From positions 62,001-126,000 of the forward strand of contig JAKAHC010000008.1 of NCBI GenBank assembly GCA_021815305.1: a stretch of 64,000 bases of DNA, written 5' to 3'. A program made the translations under genes and the position numbers. Under the pieces are notes generated by a model. The model saw only the letters and a list, made by a program, of their open reading frames with translations. It searched no databases and was not told where the DNA came from. The stretch is from Deltaproteobacteria bacterium (GTDB lineage Bacteria > Desulfobacterota > Deferrimicrobia > Deferrimicrobiales > Deferrimicrobiaceae). Shown here in pieces: positions 1-9,955 of this stretch. Each line of letters opens with the position of its first letter. Position 1 is the first letter of the stretch.

Positions 1-1
1 C

Positions 2-397
2 AAGAAGGAAGGGTTCGTCCCCGTCGTCGCTCCCATCGGCGTGGGCCCCGACGGGGAGGCCTACAACATCAACGGCGACACGGTGGCGGCCGAGGTTGCG
101 GCGGCCATCGCGGCGGAGAAGTTCATCCTGCTGACCGACGTGGCGGGCGTCCTCGACGCCGGGGGGAAACGCATCTCCACGATGTCGGAGGCGGAGGCGG
201 AAGGTGCCATCCGTGACGGCGTGATCACGGGAGGGATGATCCCGAAGGTGGAGTGCGGGCTCACGGCGCTGCGGAAGGGGGTCCAGAAGGTCCACATCCT
301 CGACGGGAGGATCCCCCACAGCGTGCTGCTGGAGATCTTCACCGATGCCGGGGTCGGCACGGAGATCGTCCGTTCCGGGAACGGGGAGGCGGCGTGA
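2..397 (+). CDS. argB: Acetylglutamate kinase, C-terminal part (5' end outside window)
   Basis: N-acetyl-L-glutamate kinase phosphorylates N-acetylglutamate in the second step of arginine synthesis. Only the last ~131 codons are present; the frame is open from base 2, so the gene enters from the left edge. Visible amino-acid-kinase-fold features are the GPDGEAYNINGD segment, the LLTDVAGVLD nucleotide-site loop, and ITGGMIPKVECGLTAL followed by the VHILDGR strand near the C-terminus, all typical of ArgB. The stop codon overlaps the argD start as ATGA, which argues for translational coupling. The family assignment is secure. Confidence 0.95.
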   Translation, partial: KKEGFVPVVAPIGVGPDGEAYNINGDTVAAEVAAAIAAEKFILLTDVAGVLDAGGKRISTMSEAEAEGAIRDGVITGGMIPKVECGLTALRKGVQKVHILDGRIPHSVLLEIFTDAGVGTEIVRSGNGEAA

Positions 398-1596
398 TGA
401 CCGGAGTCGAGGCCGTCGCCCTCACGGAGCGGTACCAGATGGCCAACTACGCCCGGTACCCCGTGACCTTCGTCCGCGGCGAAGGGAGCTGGCTTTTCGA
501 CGACCTCGGGAAGCCGTACCTTGACTTCCTCGGCGGGATCGCGGTGGCGCTCCTGGGACATGCGCGCCCGGAGGTGACGCAAGCCGTGTCCGTGCAGGCG
601 GGAGCGCTCCTGCACGTGTCCAACCTGTTCCATGTGCCCGCCCAGGCGCGGCTGGGGGAACGCCTTTCCGCCGCCACGACGGGGGGGAAGGTGTTTTTCT
701 GCAACAGCGGCACGGAGGCGAACGAGGCGGCCATCAAGCTGGTGCGGAAGCATTCCTTCGACCGATTCGGGGAAGGGCGGCACGAGATCGTCGTGGTGGA
801 GGGATCGTTCCACGGGAGGACGTACGGAGGGTTGTCCGCCACGGCGCAGCCGAAGTTCCACAAGGGGTTCGAACCGATGCTGCCGGGGTTCACCACGGTG
901 CCCTTCGGGGACATCGACGCCCTGGACGCCGCCCTTACGGAACGGGTGTGCGCTTTCCTCGTGGAGCCCATCCAGGGGGAGAGCGGGGTCCGGATGCACC
1001 CGCCGGGATACCTGAAGGAAGCGGAAGGCATGTGCAGGAAGAAGGGGATTCCCCTCGTGGCGGACGAGATCCAGACCGGGTTGGGGCGCACGGGCGCCTT
1101 CCTCGCCTGCGAGCGGTTCGATATTCTGCCCGACGTCGTTTCCCTGGCCAAGGGGCTCGCCAACGGACTGCCCCTGGGCGCCGTCGTGGCGCGGGACGAC
1201 GTCGCCGCCGCCTTCGGCCCGGGCAGCCACGGAAGCACCTTCGGGGGAAATCCCGTCGCCTGCGCCGCGGCCCTCGCCGTTCTGGAGATCCTCGCCTCGC
1301 CGGGGTTCGCTCCCTCCGTGGTGCGGAAGGGGGAGCGTCTTTTCGGCGGGTTGATGGGGATCGCGTCCCGTCGGACCGGCGTGCGGGAGGTTCGCGGCGT
1401 GGGTCTCATGGTCGGAATGGAGATGCAGGGAGAGGCCAAACCGCTGGTCGCCAGGTGCATGGACGCCGGCCTCGTCGTGGGCGCGGCGGGAAACGTCCTG
1501 CGGTTCCTCCCTCCCCTCACGGTGACGGAGGACGAAATCGACCGGGGGCTTTCCATCCTCGAGTCCGTCCTGCCGGCGGGAGGGGGATGCCCATGA
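397..1596 (+). CDS. argD: Acetylornithine aminotransferase
   Basis: A PLP-dependent class III aminotransferase that converts N-acetylglutamate semialdehyde to N-acetylornithine. Seen in the 399-residue product: [16 protein letters not shown] (PLP phosphate site), the Asp of [14 protein letters not shown] that contacts the pyridine nitrogen, and the Schiff-base Lys in [15 protein letters not shown]. Length is typical of ArgD. The ATG overlaps the argB stop, and the end overlaps the argF start (ATGA), so all three are probably made from one message. ArgD enzymes often double as succinyl-DAP aminotransferases; with lysine genes downstream that role is possible but cannot be decided from sequence. 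Confidence 0.95.
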   Translation: MTGVEAVALTERYQMANYARYPVTFVRGEGSWLFDDLGKPYLDFLGGIAVALLGHARPEVTQAVSVQAGALLHVSNLFHVPAQARLGERLSAATTGGKVFFCNSGTEANEAAIKLVRKHSFDRFGEGRHEIVVVEGSFHGRTYGGLSATAQPKFHKGFEPMLPGFTTVPFGDIDALDAALTERVCAFLVEPIQGESGVRMHPPGYLKEAEGMCRKKGIPLVADEIQTGLGRTGAFLACERFDILPDVVSLAKGLANGLPLGAVVARDDVAAAFGPGSHGSTFGGNPVACAAALAVLEILASPGFAPSVVRKGERLFGGLMGIASRRTGVREVRGVGLMVGMEMQGEAKPLVARCMDAGLVVGAAGNVLRFLPPLTVTEDEIDRGLSILESVLPAGGGCP

Positions 1597-2513
1597 AGAA
1601 GGACCTGCTCCGGATCCTGGACCTCACCGACCGGGACATCCTCGCGCTGCTTTCGTCGGGCGCGGCGTGGAAGCGGCGCGCGGGCAGGAAGAACGCTCCC
1701 CGGCCCCTGGCAGGGAAGACGCTGGGGATGATCTTCCAGAAGGCGTCGACGCGCACCCGCGTGTCCTTCGAAGTGGGGATGACGCGGCTGGGAGGGCACG
1801 CGGTCTTCATGTCTCCGGAGGATACCCAGATCGGGCGGGGGGAGCCGATCCGGGACACGGGGCGCGTTCTGTCCCGCTACGCCGACGCCGTGATGATCCG
1901 GACCTTCGCCCACTCCGTTGCCGAGGAGCTCGCCGCCTCTTCGACCGTCCCGGTGATCAACGGGCTGACGGACGACCACCATCCCTGCCAGATTCTCGCG
2001 GATCTCATGACCGCGGCGGAGCGCGGGAAGAACCCCCGGAAGATGCGTGTGGCGTTCATCGGCGACGGCAACAATGTGGCCAACTCGTGGGTGGAGGCGG
2101 CGCACGTCCTCGGTTTCCCGCTGCGCGTGGCGTGCCCGAAGGGATACGAGCCGGCAGCGGCCGTACGCATGGAGGCGCACAGGCTGACGGGGTGCAGGGG
2201 GGACGTCCGGATCGTGAGGGATCCCGCGGAAGCCGCGCGGGACGCCGACGTCCTCTACACGGATGTCTGGACGAGCATGGGGCAGGAGACGGAGCGGCGC
2301 AGGCGCCTTGCCGCATTCAAGGGGTACCGGATCGACGCGGATCTGCTTGCGGCCGCCGCAGGGGACGCGATCGTCATGCACTGCCTCCCCGCCCACCGGG
2401 GCGAAGAGATCACGGACGAGGTGATCGAGGGGCCGCACTCCGCCGTCTTCGACGAGGCGGAAAACCGGCTGCACGTGCAGATGGCGATCCTCGAAAAGCT
2501 CGTCCGACACTAG
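1593..2513 (+). CDS. argF: Ornithine carbamoyltransferase
   Basis: Transfers the carbamoyl group to ornithine, giving citrulline. The 306-residue product shows the carbamoyl-phosphate loop [12 protein letters not shown], the HPCQILADL motif, the DVWTSMGQE segment and the ornithine-side [11 protein letters not shown] motif, which separate it from aspartate and acetylornithine carbamoyltransferases. An in-frame ATG lies two codons upstream at 1587, but the start at 1593 forms an ATGA overlap with argD and sits about 6 nt after a G-rich Shine-Dalgarno (GGAGGGGG), so I prefer it. The gene lies in the middle of the arg operon. Confidence 0.95.
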   Translation: MKKDLLRILDLTDRDILALLSSGAAWKRRAGRKNAPRPLAGKTLGMIFQKASTRTRVSFEVGMTRLGGHAVFMSPEDTQIGRGEPIRDTGRVLSRYADAVMIRTFAHSVAEELAASSTVPVINGLTDDHHPCQILADLMTAAERGKNPRKMRVAFIGDGNNVANSWVEAAHVLGFPLRVACPKGYEPAAAVRMEAHRLTGCRGDVRIVRDPAEAARDADVLYTDVWTSMGQETERRRRLAAFKGYRIDADLLAAAAGDAIVMHCLPAHRGEEITDEVIEGPHSAVFDEAENRLHVQMAILEKLVRH

Positions 2514-2533
2514 AGAGAATGGAGGGCAATAGA

Positions 2534-3742
2534 TTGGAAAAAATAAGGAAAGTCGTCTTGGCGTATTCCGGAGGGCTTGACACCTCGGTGATCCTTGCGT
2601 GGCTCATCGAGACGTACCGGTGCGAGGTGGTGGCTTTCGTCGCCGACCTGGGGCAGGGGGAAGAACTCGGCCCGGTGCGCGCGAAGGCGAAACGGACCGG
2701 GGCGTCGAAGGTCTACGTGGAAAACGTGCAGGACGAATTCGTCCGCGATTTCGTGTTCCCGGCCCTGATGGCGAACACGGTATACGAGGGCGCGTACCTC
2801 CTCGGCACCTCGATCGCCCGGCCGCTGATCGCCAAGAAGCAGATCGAGGTGGCGCGGAAAGAGAAGGCCGAGGCGGTCTCCCACGGCGCCACGGGAAAAG
2901 GGAACGACCAGGTCCGTTTCGAGCTCACCTACTACGCCCTGATGCCGGGGATCCGCGTCATCGCGCCGTGGAGGGAGTGGGACCTCTCCTCCAGGACGGA
3001 TCTGGTGAACTACGCGAAGAAGCGCGGCATCCCCACGCCGGTCACCGCGGCGAAGCCGTATTCCAGCGACCGGAACCTGCTCCACATCAGCTTCGAGGGC
3101 GGGATCCTGGAGGACCCCTCGGCGGAGCCCCCGGAGAGCATGTTCGTCCTTACCCGCTCCCCCGAAAAGGCCCCGAACCGGCCCGAATACGTGGAGGTCG
3201 GTTTCGACGGCGGGATCCCCGTGGCGGTCAACGGGAAGAGGATGGGGCCCGCGAAGCTCCTCGGCCATCTGAACTCCGTCGGGGGGAAGCACGGGATCGG
3301 CCGCGTCGACCTCGTCGAGAACCGGTACGTGGGGATGAAGTCCCGCGGCGTGTACGAGACGCCGGGGGGGACGATCCTTCACGCCGCCCACCGGGCCGTG
3401 GAGTCGATCACCCTCGACCGCGAGGTCATGCACCTTCGCGACACCCTGATGCCGCGCTTCGCGGAGCTCATCTACAACGGGTACTGGTATTCTCCGGAGA
3501 TGGATCTCCTCAAGGGGACGATCGCCGCGACGCAGGGGAACGTCACCGGGACGGCGCGGTTGAAACTCTACAAGGGCGGCATCACGGTGGCGGGGAGGAA
3601 GAGCCCGGTTTCCCTCTACCGGACCGACTTCGCCACTTTCGAGAAGGAGACGGTGTACAACCAGGCCGACGCGACCGGATTCATCAAGATCAACGCGCTG
3701 CGGCTCAAGATCCGGTCGATGCTCAAGGACAGGAAAGGCTGA
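2534..3742 (+). CDS. argG: Argininosuccinate synthase
   Basis: ATP-dependent condensation of citrulline with aspartate. The product (402 aa) starts with the N-type PP-loop [17 protein letters not shown] and contains the [16 protein letters not shown] signature and the [11 protein letters not shown] region of the synthase fold. The likely start is TTG at 2534, seven bases after GGAGGG; an in-frame ATG at 2519 lacks a good ribosome-binding site and would add five residues. It follows argF after a 20-base gap and ends one base before argH. Family and role are certain; only the exact start is open. Confidence 0.95.
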   Translation: MEKIRKVVLAYSGGLDTSVILAWLIETYRCEVVAFVADLGQGEELGPVRAKAKRTGASKVYVENVQDEFVRDFVFPALMANTVYEGAYLLGTSIARPLIAKKQIEVARKEKAEAVSHGATGKGNDQVRFELTYYALMPGIRVIAPWREWDLSSRTDLVNYAKKRGIPTPVTAAKPYSSDRNLLHISFEGGILEDPSAEPPESMFVLTRSPEKAPNRPEYVEVGFDGGIPVAVNGKRMGPAKLLGHLNSVGGKHGIGRVDLVENRYVGMKSRGVYETPGGTILHAAHRAVESITLDREVMHLRDTLMPRFAELIYNGYWYSPEMDLLKGTIAATQGNVTGTARLKLYKGGITVAGRKSPVSLYRTDFATFEKETVYNQADATGFIKINALRLKIRSMLKDRKG

Positions 3743-3743
3743 C

Positions 3744-5117
3744 ATGGCGAAGAAGAAGGCGTGGGGAGGGCGGTTCGGCGAGAGGACCGACCGGTTCGTC
3801 GAGGAGTTCACCGCGTCGATCCCGTACGATGTCCTGCTGTACCGGCACGACATCGCCGGGAGCATCGCCCACGCGCGCATGCTGGGGAAGCAGGGGATCC
3901 TCCCGAAGGCGGAGGCGGAAAAGATCGTCTCCTCCCTCGGGGAAATCCTCAGGGAGATCGAGTCGGGGAAGGTCTCCTTCGATCTCGGCCAGGAAGACAT
4001 CCACATGGCGATCGAGCAGCGGCTGATCCGGAAGGTGGGACCGGTCGGGGGGAAGCTCCACACGGGACGAAGCCGGAACGACCAGGTGGCCGTCGACCTC
4101 CGCCTCTACCTGCGCGACGAGATCGACCAGGTCCGGAAGCTCCTGGCGGAGATCGTCGAGACCCTCGTGTCCCGGGCGGAGGAGTGGTTCGGTGTGGTCC
4201 TCCCGGGGTACACCCACGTCCAGCGGGCGCAGCCGATCCTCCTGTCCCACTACCTCCTGGCGTACCGGGAGATGTTCGTGAGGGATGCGGACCGGTTCGC
4301 GGAAGCCCGTAGGCGGACGAACGTTTCCCCGCTGGGCGCGGGCGCGCTGGCGGGGTCCACCTTCCCCCTCGACCGGGTCTTCACGGCGCGGGAGCTCGGC
4401 ATGGAGGGGGTTTGCGAGAACAGCATCGACGCCGTGTCGGACCGGGACTTCGCCGCGGACTTCCTGTACGCTTGCGCCGTGACGATGGCGCACCTGTCGC
4501 GCCTCTCGGAGGAGATGGTCTACTGGTCCTCCACGGAGTTCGGTTTCCTCTCTCTTCCGGATGCCCTCTGCACCGGCAGCAGCATCATGCCCCAGAAGAA
4601 GAATCCCGACGTGGCGGAACTCATCCGGGGGAAGACGGGACGCTCCTACGGGAACCTCCTGAATCTCCTGACCATCCTGAAGGGGCTTCCCCTTTCGTAC
4701 AACCGGGACATGCAGGAGGACAAGGAACCGGTGTTCGACTCGGCGCGCACCGTCAAGGATTGCCTGATGGGCGCGACCCTGCTGCTGCGGGGGATGCAGG
4801 TGAACGAGAAGAGGATGAGGGCGGCCTGCGACGACGGGTTCCTCACCGCCACGGACCTGGCGGACTACCTCGCGCGCAAGGGGACGCCGTTCCGCAAGGC
4901 GCACGAGATCGCGGGGAAGATCGTCCGTGCCTGCGAGGAGCGGGGGAAACGGCTGAAGGACCTGAGCCTTTCGGAACTCCGGAAGTTCTCGACGGCGATC
5001 GGGGAAGACGTGCGGGACGCCATCTCCCTGACGCATTCCGTACGGATGAGGAAAACGCGCGGAGGGACGGGCCCCGAGGCGGTCCGTGCGCGTCTTTCCG
5101 TGTTGAGGAAAAAATGA
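3744..5117 (+). CDS. argH: Argininosuccinate lyase
   Basis: Cleaves argininosuccinate to arginine and fumarate, the last step of the pathway. The 457-residue protein belongs to the fumarase/aspartase superfamily. It has the N-terminal WGGRFGERTDRFVEEF region, HTGRSRNDQVAVDLRLYL, the TPGYTHVQRAQP-type catalytic segment (here LPGYTHVQRAQPILLSHYL) and the superfamily signature GSSIMPQKKNPDVAELIRG carrying the catalytic Ser loop. Length is normal. The ATG start is one base after the argG stop, and its stop overlaps the next small gene by ATGA. Confidence 0.96.
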   Translation: MAKKKAWGGRFGERTDRFVEEFTASIPYDVLLYRHDIAGSIAHARMLGKQGILPKAEAEKIVSSLGEILREIESGKVSFDLGQEDIHMAIEQRLIRKVGPVGGKLHTGRSRNDQVAVDLRLYLRDEIDQVRKLLAEIVETLVSRAEEWFGVVLPGYTHVQRAQPILLSHYLLAYREMFVRDADRFAEARRRTNVSPLGAGALAGSTFPLDRVFTARELGMEGVCENSIDAVSDRDFAADFLYACAVTMAHLSRLSEEMVYWSSTEFGFLSLPDALCTGSSIMPQKKNPDVAELIRGKTGRSYGNLLNLLTILKGLPLSYNRDMQEDKEPVFDSARTVKDCLMGATLLLRGMQVNEKRMRAACDDGFLTATDLADYLARKGTPFRKAHEIAGKIVRACEERGKRLKDLSLSELRKFSTAIGEDVRDAISLTHSVRMRKTRGGTGPEAVRARLSVLRKK

Positions 5118-5260
5118 GGGTGGGGGGGGCGCGCGCCGCCGCGGCGATGCTCCTGTGCGCCGCGCTGCTCCTTGGGTTTGCCGGGTGCGGGCGGAAGTCG
5201 AAGCCCGAACCGCGCTGGGGTTCCCTGCCGACGGCGGCGTTTCACCATGACGCGAGGTGA
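5114..5260 (+). CDS. Small LptM/YifL-like lipoprotein
   Basis: A 48-codon reading frame whose ATG overlaps the argH stop (ATGA). The product has two positive residues, a hydrophobic stretch ([18 protein letters not shown]) that reads as a signal peptide with lipobox, and then [14 protein letters not shown]. Small outer-membrane lipoproteins of the LptM (YifL) type, which help the LptDE lipopolysaccharide translocon mature, are commonly encoded just before lysA or dapF and begin GCGxKGPL after cleavage. Here the mature protein begins CGRKSKPEP, so the resemblance is partial. Location and lipobox are what I see; the LptM role is inferred. Confidence 0.6.
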   Translation: MRVGGARAAAAMLLCAALLLGFAGCGRKSKPEPRWGSLPTAAFHHDAR

Positions 5261-5264
5261 CGCG

Positions 5265-6560
5265 ATGCACCATTTCCAGGTAAGGAACGGGGAGATGCAC
5301 TGCGAGGGCGTTCCGCTGCGGAGAATCGCCCGCGCGACCGGCACGCCGGTGTACGTGTACAGCCACGCCACCCTCTCCCGCCATTACCGGGTTTTCGACG
5401 AGGCGTTCGAAGGCGTCCGCCACATCGTATGCTATTCGATGAAGGCGAACTCCAACGGCTCCGTCGTCCGAACGTTCACCGATCTGGGAAGCGGGGCGGA
5501 CATCGTCTCGGGGGGGGAGCTCGCTCGCGCCCTTGCGGCCGGGGCCCCGCCGGACAAGATCGTCTATTCCGGGGTCGGCAAGAAGCCCTGGGAGATCGAA
5601 GAGGCCCTGCGGCGGGGGATCCTGATGTTCAACGTGGAGTCCCGCGAGGAACTCGAGGCGATCGACGCCGTCGCCGCCCGGTTGCGGAAGCGCGCGCCCG
5701 TCTCGATCCGGGTGAACCCGGATGTGGACGCCAAGACGCACCCCTACATCTCCACGGGGCTCATGAAGAACAAGTTCGGGATCCGCATCGAGCAGGCGGT
5801 GAAGGACTACGAGTGGGCCGCCGGTCGCCGCCACCTCGACGTCGTCGGCGTGGACTGCCACATCGGCTCCCAGCTGACCGAGGTGTCGCCGTTCGTCGAC
5901 GCGGCGCGGAGGGTCCGCCGCCTCGTGGACCGGTTGATCGCCAAGGGGATTCCGATCCGGATCGTGGACATCGGGGGGGGGCTGGGGATCCGGTACCACG
6001 ACGAGCTTCCGCCCCACCCCAGGGAATACGCGGACGCCGTGGCCGATGCGTTCCGGGGGCTTCCCGTCACGCTGGTCCTCGAACCCGGCCGCGCGCTCGT
6101 GGGAAACGCGGGGATCCTGCTCACGGAAGTGCTCTACACCAAGCGGATTCCCTCCCCGGGCGGACGGGGAAAGAAATGCTTCTTCATCGTGGACGCCGCC
6201 ATGAACGACCTTGCGCGGCCCTCGCTCTACGGTTCCTATCACGCGATCCTCCCCGTGGGAAAGACCCCCCGGGGACGCGTCACGGCCGATGTGGTCGGGC
6301 CCGTCTGCGAGTCCGGTGACTTCCTTGCCAGGGAACGGATAATGCCTCCCTACCGTCCCGGGGACCTCCTGGCGGTGATGAGCGCGGGGGCATACGGTTT
6401 CTCCATGTCCTCGAACTACAATACCCGGCCGCGCGCCGCCGAGGTGATGGTTTCGGGGAGCCGCTTCGAAGTGGTCCGGGAACGCGAGACGGTGCGGGAC
6501 CTGTTCCGCGCGGAGCGCACCGCGTCGTTCCTGGTTCGCGGCCGCGGGGCGAAGCGGTGA
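5265..6560 (+). CDS. lysA: Diaminopimelate decarboxylase
   Basis: PLP enzyme of the alanine-racemase fold (type III) that decarboxylates meso-diaminopimelate to L-lysine. Seen: the PLP-binding Lys in [13 protein letters not shown], the HIGSQL motif, the glycine-rich phosphate loop [19 protein letters not shown], the catalytic Cys in [11 protein letters not shown], and the substrate-contacting Tyr in [18 protein letters not shown]. The start at 5265 follows AGGTGA by 4-5 bases; an upstream ATG at 5247 would overlap the lipoprotein gene. Product is 431 aa, slightly longer than average. It is followed by dapF, dapA and dapB. Confidence 0.96.
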   Translation: MHHFQVRNGEMHCEGVPLRRIARATGTPVYVYSHATLSRHYRVFDEAFEGVRHIVCYSMKANSNGSVVRTFTDLGSGADIVSGGELARALAAGAPPDKIVYSGVGKKPWEIEEALRRGILMFNVESREELEAIDAVAARLRKRAPVSIRVNPDVDAKTHPYISTGLMKNKFGIRIEQAVKDYEWAAGRRHLDVVGVDCHIGSQLTEVSPFVDAARRVRRLVDRLIAKGIPIRIVDIGGGLGIRYHDELPPHPREYADAVADAFRGLPVTLVLEPGRALVGNAGILLTEVLYTKRIPSPGGRGKKCFFIVDAAMNDLARPSLYGSYHAILPVGKTPRGRVTADVVGPVCESGDFLARERIMPPYRPGDLLAVMSAGAYGFSMSSNYNTRPRAAEVMVSGSRFEVVRERETVRDLFRAERTASFLVRGRGAKR

Positions 6561-6627
6561 CGTCTCCTTGGAAGGCCGCGGGAAGTTCTGTTACCATGAC
6601 GGGATGCGATCGGCGGGGAGCGGCGGG

Positions 6628-7458
6628 ATGAAGCGGCGGGGGATTCTTTTTTCCAAGCTCAACGGAAGCGGAAACGATTTTCTCCTGATCGACAACCGGG
6701 AAGGGGCGGTGGGGGACATCGACCGGAGCGCTTTCGCGGCGAAGGTGTGCGACCGTTCCCGCTCGATCGGGGCGGACGGGGTGATCCTCCTCGAACGTTC
6801 CCCCCGGGCGGATTTCCGGTGGGATTTCTACAACGCCGACGGTTCGAGGGCGGAGATGTGCGGCAACGGAGGGCGTTGCGCGGCGCGTTATGCCGCCGCC
6901 AGGCGGATCGCGGGTCCCGAGATGGCCTTCGAAACCGCCGCCGGGATCATCCACGCATCCGTGGCGGGGCGCCGCGTCAAGCTCCAGATGACGACCCCGA
7001 AGGGGCTGGCCGTGGACCGGTCCCTGACCCTGGCCGGGAGGAAATACACGTACTCCTTCCTCGATACCGGTGTTCCCCACGCGGTGCTTTTCGTCGACGA
7101 CATCGGCGCGGTGGACGTCGCGGGAGTCGGCCGGGGAATCCGGCGGCACAAGGCGTTCGCCCCCCGGGGGACCAACGTCGACTTCGCGCAGCGAAGAGAC
7201 GGCGTGCTGTGGGTCCGGACGTACGAGCGGGGCGTGGAGGGGGAGACGCTTGCGTGCGGGACGGGCGCGGTGGCCGGCGCCATCCTCGCGGCCGCGCGCG
7301 GTCTCCTGGCCCCCCCGATCCCGGTGCGGACGAGCGGCGGGGAGATGCTCTCCGTCCATTTCCGGACGGAGGGGAAAGGATTCGGGGAGGTCTACCTAGA
7401 GGGGGACACCTCCTGGTCGTGCGACGGCAGGATCCTGGAAGAGGCGTACCGCTACTGA
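6628..7458 (+). CDS. dapF: Diaminopimelate epimerase
   Basis: PLP-independent epimerase that interconverts LL- and meso-diaminopimelate using two cysteines. Both are visible: the first in MCGNGGRCAARYA and the second in LACGTGAVAGAIL. The N-terminal FSKLNGSGNDFLLIDN motif is diagnostic. I place the start at 6628 because GGGGAG lies about 7 bases upstream and the family usually begins 5-6 residues before the FxKxxGxGNDF motif; in-frame starts at 6568 (TTG) and 6604 (ATG) would add an unconserved tail. Product is 276 aa, normal for the family. Confidence 0.96.
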   Translation: MKRRGILFSKLNGSGNDFLLIDNREGAVGDIDRSAFAAKVCDRSRSIGADGVILLERSPRADFRWDFYNADGSRAEMCGNGGRCAARYAAARRIAGPEMAFETAAGIIHASVAGRRVKLQMTTPKGLAVDRSLTLAGRKYTYSFLDTGVPHAVLFVDDIGAVDVAGVGRGIRRHKAFAPRGTNVDFAQRRDGVLWVRTYERGVEGETLACGTGAVAGAILAAARGLLAPPIPVRTSGGEMLSVHFRTEGKGFGEVYLEGDTSWSCDGRILEEAYRY

Positions 7459-7475
7459 GAAAGGGAGGAAGACGG

Positions 7476-8348
7476 ATGTTCCACGGAGCGATCGTGGCAA
7501 CGGTTACGCCGTTCCGGAACGGGAAGCTGGATGCGCCTGCCCTGAAGAGGCTGGTGGAGTTCCAGATCCGGAACGGCACCTCCGGCATCGTGCCTTGCGG
7601 CACGACGGGGGAGTCCGCAACCCTTTCGTACGAGGAGCACGAAAGGGTGATCGACGTCGTGGTCGAGGCGGCCGGAGGCCGGGTACCCGTGATCGCAGGC
7701 ACGGGGTCGAACAACACGAGGGAGGCCGTCGCCCTGACCCGGTACGCGAAGAAGGCGGGTGCCGACGCGGCGCTCTCCATCACGCCGTACTACAACAAGC
7801 CGACGCAGAAGGGGCTGATCGCCCACTTCATGGCGGTGGCCGAGTCCACGGACATCCCGAACATCCTCTACAACGTCCCGGGCCGCACGGGTGTGAACAT
7901 GACGGCGGAGACGGTGGCGCGCCTCGCGGAAGCGGACAACATCGTCGGGGTGAAGGAGGCCTCCGGGAACCTCTCCCAGATCTGCGACATCCTCCGGATG
8001 ACGCCGAAGACGTTCTGCGTTCTCTCGGGAGACGACGCCCTCTACTTCCCGATGCTCGCCCTCGGCGCGAAGGGGGTGATCTCCGTGGTTTCCAACGTCG
8101 CCCCGAAGGAAATGGCGGAAATCCACGTCGCGTTCTCCCTGGGGGAGTTCGCACGGGCCCGGGACATCCATTTCCGCCTGTGGCCGCTGATGCAAGCGCT
8201 TTTCGTCGAGACGAACCCGATTCCCGCCAAGACTGCGCTCGCCATGATGGGGAAGATCCGGGAAGAGTTCCGCCTTCCCCTCTGCGGGATGGGCGACGGC
8301 AACCGGAAGGTCCTCGCGAAGGTCCTTTCCGACCTCAAGATCCTGTAG
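7476..8348 (+). CDS. dapA: 4-hydroxy-tetrahydrodipicolinate synthase
   Basis: Condenses pyruvate with aspartate semialdehyde, the first committed lysine/DAP step. The 290-residue TIM-barrel protein shows the GTTGES motif, SITPYYNKPTQKGL with the catalytic-triad Tyr, and the Schiff-base Lys in IVGVKEASGN. A clear AGGGAGGA ribosome-binding site precedes the ATG. It sits between dapF and dapB in the same direction with short gaps. The lysine branch here lacks dapL, dapC, dapD and dapE, so the route from tetrahydrodipicolinate to LL-DAP must be completed by genes elsewhere. Confidence 0.96.
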   Translation: MFHGAIVATVTPFRNGKLDAPALKRLVEFQIRNGTSGIVPCGTTGESATLSYEEHERVIDVVVEAAGGRVPVIAGTGSNNTREAVALTRYAKKAGADAALSITPYYNKPTQKGLIAHFMAVAESTDIPNILYNVPGRTGVNMTAETVARLAEADNIVGVKEASGNLSQICDILRMTPKTFCVLSGDDALYFPMLALGAKGVISVVSNVAPKEMAEIHVAFSLGEFARARDIHFRLWPLMQALFVETNPIPAKTALAMMGKIREEFRLPLCGMGDGNRKVLAKVLSDLKIL

Positions 8349-8360
8349 GGAGGGCTTCCG

Positions 8361-9164
8361 GTGCCCGGTGTGGTGGTGTGCGGCGCGATGGGACGAATGG
8401 GGAGGATGATCCTCTCCGTGCTCAAGGAGAATCCGTACGGGCTCACCCTGGCCGGCGCGGTGGAGGCGCCGGGGCACCCGCTCCTGTCCCAGGACGCCTT
8501 CGAGGCGGCGGGACTGGGAAGGGCGGGCGTGTCCGTCACCGACGGGTTCGCGGAATCGATCGCGAACGCGGACGTCTCCATCGATTTCACGGGCGCGGAA
8601 TTATCGGTGCGGCACGCGGAGGCCGCCGCTGCGGCGGGGAAACCGATGGTCATAGGGAGCACGGGGTTGTCCGCGGAACAGTCCGGCCGCATCCACGGCG
8701 CGGCGCGGAAGGTGGCGATCGTGCAGTCTCCCAATATGAGCGTGGGGGTGAACCTCATGTTCAAGGTGGTGGCCGACGTGGCGCGCGTCCTCGGGGAGGA
8801 GTACGACGTCGAGATCGTGGAGACCCACCATCGCTTCAAGAAGGACGCCCCTTCCGGCACGGCGGTCAAACTCGCCGACGTTGTGGCGGAGGCGCTTGGC
8901 AGGGACATGGGGCAGGTGGGCGTGTACGGCCGGCGGGGGATGGTGGGGGAGCGCCCGAAGCGTGAGATCGGGGTATTCGCCGTCCGTGCGGGGGACGTCG
9001 TGGGGGAGCACACCGTGGTATTCGGCGGCATCGGCGAGCGGTTCGAGATCACGCATCGGGCGCACAGCCGGGAGACCTTCGCCCGGGGGGCGGTCCGCGC
9101 CGCCGCGTGGGTGCTGGGGAAACCGCCCGGGGTCTACGACATGGCCGCAGTACTGGGAGAATGA
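8361..9164 (+). CDS. dapB: 4-hydroxy-tetrahydrodipicolinate reductase
   Basis: NAD(P)H-dependent reduction in the DAP pathway. The 267-residue product begins with a Rossmann motif VVVCGAMGRMGRMI and carries the family signature VETHHRFKKDAPSGTA, containing the catalytic His and Lys, plus the C-terminal HRAHSRETFARGAVRAA segment that closes over the substrate. The start is GTG at 8361, about 8 bases after TAGGGAGGG. It follows dapA after 12 bases and precedes the FAH-family gene after 3 bases, so it is almost certainly cotranscribed. Confidence 0.95.
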   Translation: MPGVVVCGAMGRMGRMILSVLKENPYGLTLAGAVEAPGHPLLSQDAFEAAGLGRAGVSVTDGFAESIANADVSIDFTGAELSVRHAEAAAAAGKPMVIGSTGLSAEQSGRIHGAARKVAIVQSPNMSVGVNLMFKVVADVARVLGEEYDVEIVETHHRFKKDAPSGTAVKLADVVAEALGRDMGQVGVYGRRGMVGERPKREIGVFAVRAGDVVGEHTVVFGGIGERFEITHRAHSRETFARGAVRAAAWVLGKPPGVYDMAAVLGE

Positions 9165-9167
9165 CCG

Positions 9168-9932
9168 ATGAAGATCATCCGGTACGGGTTCGAGGGGCAG
9201 GTTCGCTACGGTGTGGCCGACCCGGTGGCCGGGAAGGTCGAGGAGATCGCCGGCGAACCGTTCGAGGGCATCAAGCGCACGGGCGCCGCGCGCAGGCTCG
9301 ATGAGGTGCGCCTGCTTGCGCCGGCGGCGCCGGGAAAGATCGTCGCCGTCGGGCTGAACTACAAGGACCACGCCAAGGAGGTGGGGATGGTCATCCCGGA
9401 GGAGCCGCTCCTGTTCCTCAAGGCGCCTTCCGCGGTCGTCCCCCCCGGCGGGGAGATCGTCTACCCGCCCCAGTCGCACCGCGTGGACTACGAGGCCGAG
9501 CTCGCGGTGGTGATCGGGAGGCGAGCGAAGAATGTGAAGGCCCGGAACGCCGCGGCGCACATCCTCGGGTACACCTGCTTCAACGATGTGACCGCGCGCG
9601 ACCTGCAGGCCAGGGACGGCCAGTTCGCCCGGTCCAAGGGGTTCGACACCTTTGCGCCGATGGGGCCCTGGATCGAGACGGACCTCGATACGTCCGCCGT
9701 GCCCGTCCGCTGCATGGTGAACGGCATGGTGAGGCAGGACGGAAACACGCGGGAAATGGGCGCCACCGTTCCCATGCTGGTGGAGTACATCTCCGCCAAC
9801 ATGACGCTCCTGCCGGGGGACGTTATCGTCACGGGAACGCCTCCGGGCATCGGCTCACTGCAGGTTGGAGACTTCGTCACGGTGGAGATCGGCGGGATCG
9901 GCGCCCTCACGAACCGTGTCGTGGCCCCGTAA
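9168..9932 (+). CDS. Fumarylacetoacetate hydrolase (FAH) family protein
   Basis: Metal-dependent C-C bond hydrolase, isomerase or decarboxylase of the FAH fold. Family features in the 254-residue product are VGLNYKDHAKEVG, the metal-site acidic pair in YEAELAVVIGR, GYTCFNDVTARDLQ, and the C-terminal GDVIVTGTPPGIG loop. The substrate cannot be read from sequence: close relatives include acylpyruvate hydrolases, oxaloacetate tautomerases/decarboxylases and 2-oxo-hept-3-ene-dioate hydratases. It sits directly after dapB and before folK. A role in clearing a keto-acid by-product is possible but unproven. Confidence 0.85.
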   Translation: MKIIRYGFEGQVRYGVADPVAGKVEEIAGEPFEGIKRTGAARRLDEVRLLAPAAPGKIVAVGLNYKDHAKEVGMVIPEEPLLFLKAPSAVVPPGGEIVYPPQSHRVDYEAELAVVIGRRAKNVKARNAAAHILGYTCFNDVTARDLQARDGQFARSKGFDTFAPMGPWIETDLDTSAVPVRCMVNGMVRQDGNTREMGATVPMLVEYISANMTLLPGDVIVTGTPPGIGSLQVGDFVTVEIGGIGALTNRVVAP

Positions 9933-9955
9933 AGCCCTTCGTGCGAGAGGCCCCG

